DNA from: JAIYDQ01 sp034408855
Lineage (GTDB): Bacteria; Planctomycetota; Planctomycetia; Pirellulales; Pirellulaceae
Direction of reading: 5' to 3'
DNA: 25,203 nt
NCBI GenBank assembly: GCA_034408855.1
Contig: JAWXCK010000145.1
Span: 1-25,203, forward strand
The notes under the pieces are model-generated. The model searched no databases and was not told the origin of the DNA. It saw only the letters and a list, made by a program, of their open reading frames with translations. Below, in pieces: positions 16,551 to 25,190 of the stretch. Positions within the stretch are counted from its first letter, which is position 1. Each line of letters starts with the position of its first letter. The position numbers and the translations under genes are program-made.

Positions 16551-17489
16551 CTATGATTGTAGCCTAACGTCGGTATCGTTGACGATCGTCCCGTTCTCAG
16601 ACTGATCTGCGGCGCTTTGCTCGTTAAATTCTTCGAGCAGCGTCTTGCCGATTCGCGACACGACGACCGTCACATTGTCTCGCCCACCAGCTTCAATCGC
16701 TGCGTCAAGCAGTTGCGTACTAACTTGCTCGGCGCTTTGATTAGATTGCAATGCCAGCAGGATTTCTGCGTCGCTTAGATGTTTGGTGAGACCATCCGAG
16801 CAAAGCAAGATCGTCTGCCCTGCTTTCAATTCCGTGGATACAAGCTGTGGACTTACAGGAGTCGCATTGCCTCCGATGGCATTCCAGACGCAATGTGAAA
16901 ACGGAGAATTTATAGCTTGTTCGACCGTGATTTCCCCACTGTCGAGCAATTGTTGGGTGACCGTATGGTCAGTAGTCAACTGCCGCAATTCATTGCCCGA
17001 CTGCACATAGCATCGACTATCGCCGGCATGGAGAACGAAAAGCTGTGGCCAAGCAATGTAAGCAACCGTGAGCGTCGTGCCCATGCCGGCAGACTCTGGG
17101 TGAATCTCTGCATATCGCAAAAGTTGACTCTGGCAGAACTCTAGAGCTTCGACAAATGCATTGAGAACGTTGTCTTGATGCGATTCCTTGCTATGCAAAT
17201 GCCAATGCATTCTTGAAAGGACATAATTGGCAAAACTTTGGATCGCCAGCTTGGCCGCGAGTTCGCCGGTGGCATGTCCACCCATGCCATCGGCAACGAT
17301 CAATAATCGTCCTTGTTCTGTTAAGAATTCGATGTCCGCTTCGTTCGTAAAACTCGAATGAGATGTGGCAATCTGTTTTTGTAGCGAAGCGATTAGAAAA
17401 TGATCTTGGTTGGCCGCCCGAACCTTACCGATCGCCGATGCCCCAAAGGACTCCAAGCGAGGAATTTCGTCCTCAAAGTCGCCGCTCAT
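16551..17489 (-). CDS. PP2C-family serine/threonine protein phosphatase
   Basis: This is a 312-residue metal-dependent phosphatase of the PPM/PP2C (Stp1-like) family, which reverses Ser/Thr phosphorylation by Hanks-type kinases; planctomycetes have many of these. Motifs in order are GKVRAANQDHF, IVADGMGGHATGELAA (metal-binding Asp), GMGTTLTVAY, FVLHAGDSRCYV, LTTDHTVTQ, ILLCSDGLTKHL and GGRDNVTVVV. These include all the Asp residues needed for two metals. The ATG at 17489 was chosen because the PP2C domain starts 15 residues later; an in-frame ATG at 17582 would add 31 residues that look unstructured. The C-terminal 25 residues are acidic/polar. No transmembrane or receptor domain is present. 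No kinase gene is adjacent. Confidence 0.92.
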   Translation of the reverse strand: MSGDFEDEIPRLESFGASAIGKVRAANQDHFLIASLQKQIATSHSSFTNEADIEFLTEQGRLLIVADGMGGHATGELAAKLAIQSFANYVLSRMHWHLHSKESHQDNVLNAFVEALEFCQSQLLRYAEIHPESAGMGTTLTVAYIAWPQLFVLHAGDSRCYVQSGNELRQLTTDHTVTQQLLDSGEITVEQAINSPFSHCVWNAIGGNATPVSPQLVSTELKAGQTILLCSDGLTKHLSDAEILLALQSNQSAEQVSTQLLDAAIEAGGRDNVTVVVSRIGKTLLEEFNEQSAADQSENGTIVNDTDVRLQS

Positions 17490-17595
17490 AAAATGCCTGT
17501 TGTCTAAGTTCGAAACTATCACGATCCAATCGAATGATCCAACTCGTGATTCTACACCATCGAACCTTTCATCTAAGGCCATACCTGATGATTTA

Positions 17596-17673
17596 GTGAG
17601 CCGCCGGCGCTAGCCGCGGGTCTAGCGGTGGAAACGTTTCTAAAACAGCCCGAGGCTAGCGCCAACGGCACAC
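17596..17673. repeat. Inverted-repeat element with 26-bp arms, copy B
   Basis: The left arm 17596-17621 is identical to 4478-4503. The right arm 17648-17673 is its inverted partner with 21 of 26 positions matching, sharing the core GGCGCTAGCC. The 26-base loop would leave a long GC-rich hairpin. It lies between the divergent phosphatase and antiporter genes, so it is unlikely to be a shared terminator. A dispersed REP-like element is the better guess. Confidence 0.8.
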
Positions 17674-17739
17674 TTATCGTCGCCAAACGGCGGCGGACGA
17701 AGCGAGTTCAATTTACGCGTCGAATCGCAATACGATGCG

Positions 17740-17769
17740 TTGCTTACCTGCTGGAAAATCTGCTATACA
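17740..17769 (+). promoter_or_regulatory. Possible antiporter promoter
   Basis: TTGCTT (17740-17745) and TATACA (17764-17769) are 18 bases apart and lie about 55 bases before the antiporter ATG. The -10 is good and the -35 is mediocre. Confidence 0.35.
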
Positions 17770-17822
17770 TTCGATGGTAAAATTGGAACAACCTGGGGAG
17801 TCGAAGGTCGCGGATTTAGATA

Positions 17823-19691
17823 ATGGAACACACACAACAGATGCTGGCTGTTTTATCCAGTCTTTTCCTGCTAGGAATCGGTGCTCAATGGTTGGCTTGG
17901 AGACTTAAAGTACCGGGCATTCTTTTGCTTTTGGGCGTCGGTTGTGTCGCTGGATCGCTGACTGGATGGATCAATCCTGAAAAAGTCTTTGGTGATTTGT
18001 TGCTACCGATGGTCTCGTTGTCGGTGGGTCTGATTCTTTTCGAGGGGGGCTTAAACCTTCAGTTTCGCGATTTAAAAGGTGCATGGCGTTCCTTGATTGG
18101 TTTGCTTACCGTTGGCGTGATCGTCACCTGGATTGGCGTCACCATCGGAGGCGTTTGGATCTTGCACTTGCCGTTTCCTGAATCGCTCGTCTTGGGAGCT
18201 GTTTTAACAGTTACTGGGCCGACGGTGGTCGGACCCATGTTGCGAGAAATTCGACCGACCGGTCGCGTTGGAGCGATCGCGAAATGGGAAGGTATCACGA
18301 TTGATCCGATCGGTGCCATTCTTTCGCTGTTGGTTTTCGAGGCGGTTGAATCGATTCGCCAAGCTGAGTTTGGATCGGCGACGGTAAACGCTGCGATCGG
18401 ATTGTTGACCGTCTTGGGGATCGGGCTCGCGGTCGGATTGGGTGCCGCTTGGATCCTCATCATCATGACAAAAAGTTATTGGATCCCCGACTATCAACAT
18501 AACTCGATGACGCTTTGGTTTGTGGTGGCCGCCTTTACAGCAGCCGATTTGCTTCATCACGAAGCTGGCTTGCTCGCGGTAACGGTTATGGGAATTACGC
18601 TTGCCAACCAACGTCAGATCCAAGTTCATCGAACGATTGAATTCAAAGAGAGCCTGACACTGCTGTTGATCGCAACGTTGTTCATTCTCTTGACGGCACG
18701 CGTCTCGTTCGAATCGTTAGCAAGTCTTGGGTGGCGCGGACCAGCCTTTGCAACGTTTCTGATTTTGATTGTTCGACCGATTGCGGTTTGGTTAGCAACG
18801 ATGGGTAGCCGTCTAAACAGCAAGGAAAAGATTTTCTTAAGCTGGCTGGCACCGCGAGGTATTGTTGCTGCCGCTGTCGCGTCGGTGTTTGCCTTGAAAC
18901 TTGGCGGACCGGGCGAAGCTTTGGCACCGGCGGCATTTATCGTGATCTTTATGACCGTCGCGGTATATGGACTTACCTCGGGTTGGCTCGCACGTCGACT
19001 AGGTCTTTCGTCGACCCATTCCCAAGGTCTCTTGATTGCAGGAGCCAATCCAACTGCTCGAGCAATTGCAGCCCTGCTGCATGACAAAGGCTTCGAGATG
19101 GTGCTGGTCGATACGCGACTGCCGCGAATTCGCAAAAGTCAAACTGCCGGTCTGAAGACATGCTTTGCCAACATCCTGTCCGACCATGTTTTAGACGAAG
19201 TCGACTTTGGAGGCTTAGGTCGATTTCTGGCGATGACGGCTAATGACGAAGTGAATACACTTGCCGCAGCGCGGTTCCGCGAAATTTTTGGCGGTGAAAA
19301 CGTCTTTCAATTATCGCGCCCTAATGTTCACCTCGAACGATTGGACTCCAGTTGGCAACACCGCATGATTGGTCGGACGCTGTTCGATCAAGAGCTTACG
19401 TACGACTTTCTCAATTCGACGATCAATGGCGGCGGTGAAATACAACTGATCGAAATTGGCGAAACGATCGAACTCGAAGCGTTTCGGCAAGGCCAAGGTA
19501 GAGGCACTTGGCCGCTGTTTGTCGTGAGCGGCAAGCAACTGTCGGTGATCGCCAGCGATTCAAAATCGGCCCTAAAATCAGGACAGAGCGTCGTCTGCCT
19601 TTTGACTCGCGAAGCTCTGACGATGAAACGAGATGATGCTGGTAGCGATCGGGGGTCGACCTCATTAAGCTCGGTGCCCGTTGCGAACTAA
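17823..19691 (+). CDS. CPA1-type cation/proton antiporter with TrkA-N-like cytosolic domain
   Basis: This 622-residue inner-membrane transporter probably exchanges Na+ or K+ for H+. Residues 1 to about 395 are a chain of hydrophobic helices of the CPA1 (NhaP) type. Motifs include LFEGGLNL, the VTGPTVVGPMLREIRP helix equivalent to the substrate site, and WEGITIDPIGAILSLLVFE with the conserved ion-binding Asp. A late helix has SWLAPRGIVAAAVASVFAL. Residues from about 400 form a Rossmann-like TrkA-N/RCK unit (LLIAGANPTARAIAALLHDKG, VLVDTRLPRI, ANDEVNTLAA). The first Gly-rich loop reads GANPTA rather than a textbook GxGxxG, so NAD(H) binding is not assured. A C-terminal tail of ~100 residues could be regulatory. 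It ends tail to tail with the acetyltransferase gene. Confidence 0.9.
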   Translation: MEHTQQMLAVLSSLFLLGIGAQWLAWRLKVPGILLLLGVGCVAGSLTGWINPEKVFGDLLLPMVSLSVGLILFEGGLNLQFRDLKGAWRSLIGLLTVGVIVTWIGVTIGGVWILHLPFPESLVLGAVLTVTGPTVVGPMLREIRPTGRVGAIAKWEGITIDPIGAILSLLVFEAVESIRQAEFGSATVNAAIGLLTVLGIGLAVGLGAAWILIIMTKSYWIPDYQHNSMTLWFVVAAFTAADLLHHEAGLLAVTVMGITLANQRQIQVHRTIEFKESLTLLLIATLFILLTARVSFESLASLGWRGPAFATFLILIVRPIAVWLATMGSRLNSKEKIFLSWLAPRGIVAAAVASVFALKLGGPGEALAPAAFIVIFMTVAVYGLTSGWLARRLGLSSTHSQGLLIAGANPTARAIAALLHDKGFEMVLVDTRLPRIRKSQTAGLKTCFANILSDHVLDEVDFGGLGRFLAMTANDEVNTLAAARFREIFGGENVFQLSRPNVHLERLDSSWQHRMIGRTLFDQELTYDFLNSTINGGGEIQLIEIGETIELEAFRQGQGRGTWPLFVVSGKQLSVIASDSKSALKSGQSVVCLLTREALTMKRDDAGSDRGSTSLSSVPVAN

Positions 19692-20101
19692 TTTTCCATG
19701 GGCGGAATTTGCCAGCAGGAATCGTGTGCAAGCATTCCGATATGCGGATAATAGCTCGAAGCTGCGGGTGCTGATAACAGAATCAATCGAGTTCGAAGAC
19801 CTGCGATTTCATGCGTCTTTTTGATCAGCGTCCGACCGATCCCTTGTCGCTGGTAGTCTCGATCTACCGCCAGATCCGAAAGATAGGTACAAAAGTGAAA
19901 ATCGGAAATGGCTCGTGAAATTCCGATTAGAAGCCCTCCTGTCGATCGAGCAGTCAGGACAATATCGGCATGGCGCAGCATCCCAGCGAGAATTTCCAGA
20001 TCGGCCGGGCGACGTTTCCCCAATGTTGACCGAATTAGGACCTCCGCAAACTCCGTGGCCGACAGCTTCGGCTCCAATTGGTAAATGACTTCTGATTTCA
20101 T
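19688..20101 (-). CDS. GNAT-family N-acetyltransferase
   Basis: This 137-residue single-domain GNAT protein would transfer acetyl from acetyl-CoA to an amine. The acetyl-CoA loop RDYQRQGIGRTLI (Q/R-x-x-G-x-G) is near residue 83. It is preceded by the strand HFCTYLSDLAV and followed by LILLSAPAASSYYPHIGM, the usual tail where a Tyr can serve as general acid. The substrate cannot be told. Its stop overlaps the end of the convergent antiporter gene by 4 bp, so there is no room for a terminator between them. Confidence 0.88.
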   Translation of the reverse strand: MKSEVIYQLEPKLSATEFAEVLIRSTLGKRRPADLEILAGMLRHADIVLTARSTGGLLIGISRAISDFHFCTYLSDLAVDRDYQRQGIGRTLIKKTHEIAGLRTRLILLSAPAASSYYPHIGMLAHDSCWQIPPMEN

Positions 20102-20190
20102 ATTTCGCTCATTTTTCAGCAGTTGTACGGCGCGAGCGGGCTGTCGTGTTAAACGACTAAATTTAAACTATCGTTATCCGTACACGTCGC

Positions 20191-20196
20191 TATAAT
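20191..20196 (+). promoter_or_regulatory. Possible -10 box upstream of PSCyt pair 2
   Basis: A perfect TATAAT lies 35 bases before the PSCyt start. No acceptable -35 hexamer was found at 16-18 bases, so this is tentative. Confidence 0.3.
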
Positions 20197-20230
20197 AATC
20201 GCATACCCTTCCCGCCTATTTGAGCCGAGC

Positions 20231-22690
20231 ATGAAGAAAATTGCTCCCACCTTTGCGACGATGGTCGCAATTCTACTCCTCAGTTTGGCGAAATTCGCCA
20301 TTGCGAGTGAACCCGTCGACTTTTCGAACGACATTCAGCCGATATTTGCCAAGCGCTGCATCGAATGTCACGGGCCCGAGGAACAAAATGGCGGAATGCG
20401 TTTGGATCAAAAGCGGACGGTCTTTTCAGAAGCGGACTCGGGCCATCGAGCCATCGTAGCCAACAACGTCGAAGAAAGTGAACTTGTCAAACGCGTTCAA
20501 TCTTCCGATCCCGACAACCAGATGCCGCCCGAAGGCGAACGCTTGACCACGAAGCAACTGGATCTGCTGGAACGCTGGATAGCTGGCGGTGCGTTGTGGC
20601 CCGACAAGGCAATCGATACCGCCAACCACTCTGATGCTACCAGCACACACTGGTCCTTCCTGCCGATCGAGTCGCCAAACCCGCCTGTGGTTCGCGACAT
20701 CGAATGGTCGTGGAACGAAATCGATCGATTCCTTCAATCGAAACGCGAGGCATCCGGATTAATCGCCAGTGACGATTCGGATTTGCGGGCACTGATTCGA
20801 CGTGCGACTTATGATTTAACCGGACTTCCGCCAACCCCCGATGAAGTGTCCGAGTTTCTCATCGAGGCTCAAACAGCGATCGGCAAGAAGGAAGCGATTG
20901 AAAAGCTGGTCGATCGATTGCTTAGCCAAGTCAATTATGGCGAACGTTGGGGTCGGCATTGGATGGACTGGGTGCGTTATGCGGATACCTCTGGCGATAA
21001 TTCGGATTATCCGATTCCTGAAGCGTATCTCTATCGCAACTACATCATCGATGCATTTAATGCCGATTTGCCCTACGATCGATTCCTCATCGAACAAATC
21101 GCGGGTGACCTGTTGCCATCGGAGTCGCTGGCGCAGAAAAACCGACAGACCATTGCGACTGGCTATCTCGCGATGGCTCGCCGATTCGGTTCCTTGGTCG
21201 AGCGTTATCCTTGGCATTTAACGATCGAGGATACGATTGATAATCTCGGCAAAACCGTGCTCGGATTGACGCTCGCTTGTGCTCGATGTCACGATCACAA
21301 GTTCGATCCGATCAGCACTCGCGACTACTACGGGATCTATGGCATTTTTGCCAGCACCCAGTATCCGATGCCAGGCCTGGAACTTTTTAAAGCCCAGCGT
21401 GATTTCGTGCCGCTGATTCCATCCGACGAAGTTGCTGACGTCATGCAACCGTTTCAAAAAGAGATCGACAAGCTCGAAACAGAATTGGAAACGCTATTAG
21501 CCAAGTGCGAAACGCAGGCGATCGAAGATGCGGCGGTTAGCAGCGAAGCGACGATCGCAGAACAACGGAAGCGTCGGAAAGACCTCGATACGATGATGCT
21601 CAAGGCGCGAAAGGCTGGCGAAAAGTTGGCTGAAGCGCTCAAAAAGGCTCCCGCCATCCCGACCGCCTATGCCGTCCAAGACGGGCGTATTCAAGATGCT
21701 CGAATTCAAATCAAAGGCGAACCCGATCGCCCCGGTGCGGCGGTGCCACGGAAGTTTCCCGATGTATTGGGCGCATTCGCATTGCCTGAGGATGTCGAAG
21801 CTTCGAGCAGCGGTCGACTTCAATTGGCGAATTGGATCGCTAGTGGCAAAAATCCATTGACGGCTCGCGTCATCGTCAATCGCGTCTGGCAGCGCCACTT
21901 TGGCGTCGGGCTCGTGGCCTCGACGAGCGACTTTGGCTTGCGCGGTGAACTGCCAAGCCATCCCGAATTGCTCGACTGGTTAGCCAATGACTTTATGCAA
22001 AACGGCTGGTCGATAAAACATCTTCATCGACGTCTCATGACGTCACGAACCTATCAATTATCGAGTCGCGATTCCAAAGCCAATATCGCGATCGATCCGA
22101 CGAATCGGCTTTATTGGAAATTCAATCGACTTCGACTCGATGCCGAATCGATACGCGACACACTGTTGGTACTTGGCGATTCGCTCGACCCAAATCCAAT
22201 GACCGAACCGCATCCGTTCCCGGAAAAAGCAAATTGGGATTTCACCCAACATTATCCATTCAAAGATGATTACGCGAGCCAGAAACGCAGCGTCTATATG
22301 ATGACGAAGCGATTGACAGCGAAGGTTTATTTTCAGACGTTCGATGGTCCCGATCCAAACGTTTGCACCAGTGATCGCGACCAATCGGTAACGCCGCTTC
22401 AAGCTCTCTATTTTGTGAACGATGCGTTCCTTCACGATCAAGCCAATCTTTTCGCCGATCGGGTCACCGAAGGTTCGGCCAGCGACCAACAGCGACTTAA
22501 CTATGCTTTTGATCATATTCTCTGCCGCATTCCAACGGACGAAGAGAGCCAAATGATGCTCGATCATTTAAAAAATGTGCGCGAGCAATTGGTAGAAAGC
22601 AAGCACGTTGAATTGGAAATTGAGCGACAGGCTTGGTCGAGCCTGACGCGAAGTCTATTGCGATTGAACGAATTTCTTTATCTGGATTGA
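20231..22690 (+). CDS. PSCyt1-PSCyt2(DUF1549)-PSD1(DUF1553) cytochrome-like protein, pair 2
   Basis: This 819-residue paralogue of the protein at 4816 has the same domain order. The signal peptide is at 1-26 (MVAILLLSLAKFAIAS core). PSCyt1 carries CIECH (Cys43, Cys46, His47) and the DNQMPPEGERL loop. PSCyt2 has DLTGLPPTPDE, YGERWGRHWMDWVRYADTSG, PYDRFLIEQIAGDLLP and the second heme-like site CARCH (Cys350-His354) followed by DHKFDP. A Lys/Glu/Ala-rich stretch near 395-465 is probably coiled coil and occupies the place of the larger insert in pair 1. PSD1 follows with NPLTARVIVNRVWQRHFG, RSVYMMTKRL and VTPLQALYFVND. The ATG at 20231 has no clear ribosome-binding site. The DUF1501 gene follows after 2 bp, so the two are coupled. 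Confidence 0.9.
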   Translation: MKKIAPTFATMVAILLLSLAKFAIASEPVDFSNDIQPIFAKRCIECHGPEEQNGGMRLDQKRTVFSEADSGHRAIVANNVEESELVKRVQSSDPDNQMPPEGERLTTKQLDLLERWIAGGALWPDKAIDTANHSDATSTHWSFLPIESPNPPVVRDIEWSWNEIDRFLQSKREASGLIASDDSDLRALIRRATYDLTGLPPTPDEVSEFLIEAQTAIGKKEAIEKLVDRLLSQVNYGERWGRHWMDWVRYADTSGDNSDYPIPEAYLYRNYIIDAFNADLPYDRFLIEQIAGDLLPSESLAQKNRQTIATGYLAMARRFGSLVERYPWHLTIEDTIDNLGKTVLGLTLACARCHDHKFDPISTRDYYGIYGIFASTQYPMPGLELFKAQRDFVPLIPSDEVADVMQPFQKEIDKLETELETLLAKCETQAIEDAAVSSEATIAEQRKRRKDLDTMMLKARKAGEKLAEALKKAPAIPTAYAVQDGRIQDARIQIKGEPDRPGAAVPRKFPDVLGAFALPEDVEASSSGRLQLANWIASGKNPLTARVIVNRVWQRHFGVGLVASTSDFGLRGELPSHPELLDWLANDFMQNGWSIKHLHRRLMTSRTYQLSSRDSKANIAIDPTNRLYWKFNRLRLDAESIRDTLLVLGDSLDPNPMTEPHPFPEKANWDFTQHYPFKDDYASQKRSVYMMTKRLTAKVYFQTFDGPDPNVCTSDRDQSVTPLQALYFVNDAFLHDQANLFADRVTEGSASDQQRLNYAFDHILCRIPTDEESQMMLDHLKNVREQLVESKHVELEIERQAWSSLTRSLLRLNEFLYLD

Positions 22691-22692
22691 CT

Positions 22693-24042
22693 ATGAGCAA
22701 GCGACACCTTCATCGCCGACCCTTGATCCGTTCGCTTTTCGGCAGCTCGTTATTGATGCCAGGCGTGTTGTCGAATCTGCTTGCCGCTGACAATCCAATG
22801 CGCGCTCGACAATCTCATTTTGCGGCATCAGCGAAGCGCATCATCTTTATCTACGCAACAGGCGGCGTCTCGCATATCGATAGCTTTGATCCGAAGTCGA
22901 CCGACAATGGACACGACGGCTCTGGCGACGAACGATGGATGGGAAGTATTTTTGGCTCCGATCGTAATGCGAAATGTGGGACCGAAGTCAGCAACATTTT
23001 TCCGCATCTCCGAGACGTCATGGACGAAATTTGCGTGATTCGATCGATGAAGGCTTCGCACTTCGATCATTCCGAAGCCACCCTCGGGATGCACACCGGC
23101 TCAGCGACCTTTGCGCGACCTAGTATGGGATCGTGGGTCAGCTACGGATTAGGAACCGTCAACGAAAACTTGCCAAGTTTCATGGTCATCGCCCCGTTTT
23201 TGCCCTACGGTGGCACACAAGTTTATGCCAGCGATTTTCTACCAGCTTGCCATCAAGGAACACGCGTCATCCCAGGCGACAATCCCATTGCCAATTTGCG
23301 ATCACCAGAATTGGGCCGCGACCTGCAAGATTTAGAATTGAAATTATCGGGCTCGATGAACAAGCGACATGCGAGCGAACGTCCATTTGATAGCGAGTTG
23401 GCGGCGAGAATCAAATCGTTCGAAACAGCTTTTGAAATGCAGCAAGCTGCCCCCGAAGCCTTTGATGTCAGCCAGGAGCCAGCCCATATTCGGAAGCTAT
23501 ATGGTCTCGATCGCAAAGTCAAAGGACCGGGAGCGGATTTTGCATGGCAATGCCTAGTAGCCCGCCGGCTTGCCGAACGCGGCGTCCGATTCATCGAACT
23601 GATCGATACCGGCTCGCGCCCCAATTGGGATTCGCACGGCGAGATCAAGGAACATGCCGATCTAGCCAAGAACGTCGATCAACCGACGGCAGCACTCATC
23701 ACCGATTTGAAACAACGTGGGATGCTCGACGATACGATCGTCCTGTGGGCAACCGAGTTTGGACGAACGCCAACTCGGGAAGGAAAAAATGGTCGTGGGC
23801 ACCATCGCGATTGTTTCAGTGTGTGGCTCGCCGGCGGCGGTTTTAAATCAGGCCATGTGCATGGTACGACCGACGATATTGGCAAATACACCGTCGAAAA
23901 TCCGGTTGAAGTCCACGACTTGCACGCGACCGTCTTACATCAAATGGGAATCGATCACGAGCGATTAACGTTCCGCCACGCCGGCCGCGATTTCCGCTTG
24001 ACCGACGTCCACGGTCGCATCCTTCAAGACATCATTGCTTGA
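22693..24042 (+). CDS. DUF1501 exported protein, pair 2
   Basis: This 449-residue DUF1501 protein is partner of the PSCyt protein 2 bp upstream. The ATG at 22693 was chosen because it is the first after the upstream stop; a start at 22633 would lie inside the PSCyt gene. The N-terminus has a twin-arginine-like stretch (HRRPLIRSLFGSSLLMPGVL), weaker than the signal of pair 1. Family landmarks in order are IFIYATGGVSHIDSFDP, SMKASHFDHSEATLGMHTG, RPSMGSWVSYGLG, VLWATEFGRTPTREGKNGRG, HHRDCFSVWLAGGG, VEVHDLHATVLHQMG and GRDFRLTDVHGRI. It is complete and resembles a sulfatase/phosphatase fold, but its activity is unknown. Confidence 0.9.
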   Translation: MSKRHLHRRPLIRSLFGSSLLMPGVLSNLLAADNPMRARQSHFAASAKRIIFIYATGGVSHIDSFDPKSTDNGHDGSGDERWMGSIFGSDRNAKCGTEVSNIFPHLRDVMDEICVIRSMKASHFDHSEATLGMHTGSATFARPSMGSWVSYGLGTVNENLPSFMVIAPFLPYGGTQVYASDFLPACHQGTRVIPGDNPIANLRSPELGRDLQDLELKLSGSMNKRHASERPFDSELAARIKSFETAFEMQQAAPEAFDVSQEPAHIRKLYGLDRKVKGPGADFAWQCLVARRLAERGVRFIELIDTGSRPNWDSHGEIKEHADLAKNVDQPTAALITDLKQRGMLDDTIVLWATEFGRTPTREGKNGRGHHRDCFSVWLAGGGFKSGHVHGTTDDIGKYTVENPVEVHDLHATVLHQMGIDHERLTFRHAGRDFRLTDVHGRILQDIIA

Positions 24043-24180
24043 ACGTGCGATCGCATCGCTGTTTACTCTTCATACCTAGCAATCCATTGAATGGGCAAAT
24101 TCCGCGTCCCAACGGGCAACGCCGTTAGGGATTTTTCCCGTTAAAATTCGGGGTTTACACAAACTGGAGGGTATGAAAAA

Positions 24181-24236
24181 AACCGGACTCCCCCACAACC
24201 AAACTGAAGACACATCAGCTTGAAAGGAGTCCGGTT
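24181..24236 (+). promoter_or_regulatory. Hairpin that buries the transposase ribosome-binding site
   Basis: AACCGGACTCC (24181-24191) is perfectly complementary to GGAGTCCGGTT (24226-24236). The second arm contains the GGAG of the ribosome-binding site AAGGAG that lies 11 bases before the transposase ATG at 24241. In several IS elements such hairpins form only in read-through transcripts and block transposase translation; that role here is inferred. Confidence 0.55.
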
Positions 24237-24240
24237 AATT

Positions 24241-24861
24241 ATGAGCGCAAGGAAGCACTCACGCAAACAAGCTCGTATACATGCAATTAAACCATCGACT
24301 AGCTCGGTAAACTATGGCGAACTGCTTCGGCGAGCAATTCATTGGATTGTCGATGAGAGAATATTCGCCAAGTTGCCAAAACATGGCAATACCAGTTGGA
24401 ACTTTAGTCGCTTAGTCGCCCTAGCGGTTCTTTGGGCCTAGTCCGATCAATCAAAACTTACGGATGCTTTCGCTGATGCTCGTAACCTATCGATGAATAT
24501 TTTCGGTGAGGTAGCTTTGCGGTCCTATCAAGGGATGACCGAGGCCTTGGTGAATTGGTCTGGCAGATTGATCCCCATGTTGTGGCAACATCTCGATAGC
24601 CCTCCAGAGCGAAGTAGTGTTGCGATGGCGCTGCGAGTCATTCAACACGCGATGCGATCATGGAGTTCAGAAGCAAGAACTCAACAAGAACTTTCGAAGA
24701 AGCTAGGCCATGCAACGAAGGATGACTATTATCGCACGAGCAGCAAAGAGGCGCGATACAAACCAAACTTCAAAGACAAACCATGTCGCACTGGACCGAA
24801 GATCAAAGACGCGACCGTCACTCAACGTAAGACCTACCAACAACTTATGACAGCCGCCTAA
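24241..24861 (+). pseudogene. IS4-like transposase relic with amber stop and internal deletion
   Basis: The frame starts at the ATG at 24241 (MSARKHSRKQARIHAI), runs 66 codons to a TAG at 24439-24441, then continues open in the same frame to the TAA at 24859. The residues around the stop read LVALAVLWA-stop-SDQSKLTDAF; a Trp (TGG to TAG) is the likely original. The N-terminal ~115 codons resemble the start of planctomycete IS4-type transposases (VNYGELLRRAIHWIVDER). The last ~85 codons resemble their C-terminus (PPERSSVAMALRVIQ, ARYKPNFKDKP). No DDE residues in a recognisable setting and no YREK motif remain between them, so the core seems deleted in frame near 24600. It cannot encode an active enzyme. 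The family call is from memory of related sequences. Confidence 0.7.
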
Positions 24862-24887
24862 AATCCCTAAAAGCGTTGCCCCTGCAG

Positions 24888-25022
24888 GTGATTGCCGGAG
24901 AATTCCAAGGGGAAGTAGAAAAAGTGTTTCGCAACGGCATCCCCAAGCTAGTCAAACTCTTGGAAACTCCCGATCAATGGGAACGTATCGCAAGGCCACC
25001 GCGTGCAGAGATTCCCAAATAA
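24888..25022 (+). pseudogene. C-terminal gene fragment next to the IS, unknown
   Basis: This frame begins at the right edge of the IS and runs to a TAA at 25020. The ~44 residues (VIAGEFQGEVEKVFRNG, then KLVKLLETPDQWERIARPP) look like a genuine protein tail. It has no proper start; a GTG at 24888 is only the first in-frame candidate. It may be the 3' end of a gene interrupted by the IS or of another mobile gene. I do not recognise the family. Confidence 0.35.
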
Positions 25023-25168
25023 TCAATCTTTCCAAGTCTGACTGATCTCTTACTGGCTGAACTCTTAGCAGCCGTTCAAAAAAACTTCCGGGGCTTTCTA
25101 CAGGGGGTGGCACGCCCTGAGTCTTCCTCAGTATTAGGCACAATTCTTGCTTAGTTTAGCAGGGGTAA

Positions 25169-25190
25169 GCAAAGGCGAGGTTGCCTTTGC
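25169..25190. repeat. Perfect 8-bp hairpin near the window end
   Basis: GCAAAGGC and GCCTTTGC flank a 6-base loop. No long T-run follows. It lies in a gene-poor stretch after the IS and may be a terminator-like structure or the end of another element. Confidence 0.4.

Larger units (their letters stand above)
24112..24883 (+). mobile_element. Decayed insertion sequence, about 770 bp, IS4-like
   Basis: Inverted repeats at 24114-24135 (GGGCAACGC..TTAGGGATTTT) and 24860-24881 pair at 20 of 22 positions and bracket a single transposase relic. The relic's stop codon overlaps the right repeat, as is common in compact IS elements. No target-site duplication could be identified, so the exact ends are uncertain by a few bases. 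The length is about half that expected for an IS with a full DDE transposase of this type. Confidence 0.75.

Noticed and set aside
18626..19135. 169-residue minus-strand open frame opposite the antiporter gene
   Set aside because: It is antisense to membrane helices and its composition is that of a reverse-strand shadow.
24100..24895. Target-site duplication flanking the IS
   Set aside because: Bases outside the two inverted repeats show no matching direct repeat.
24952..25143. 63-residue minus-strand open frame after the IS
   Set aside because: It overlaps the plus-strand tail fragment, has no recognisable features and no ribosome-binding site.
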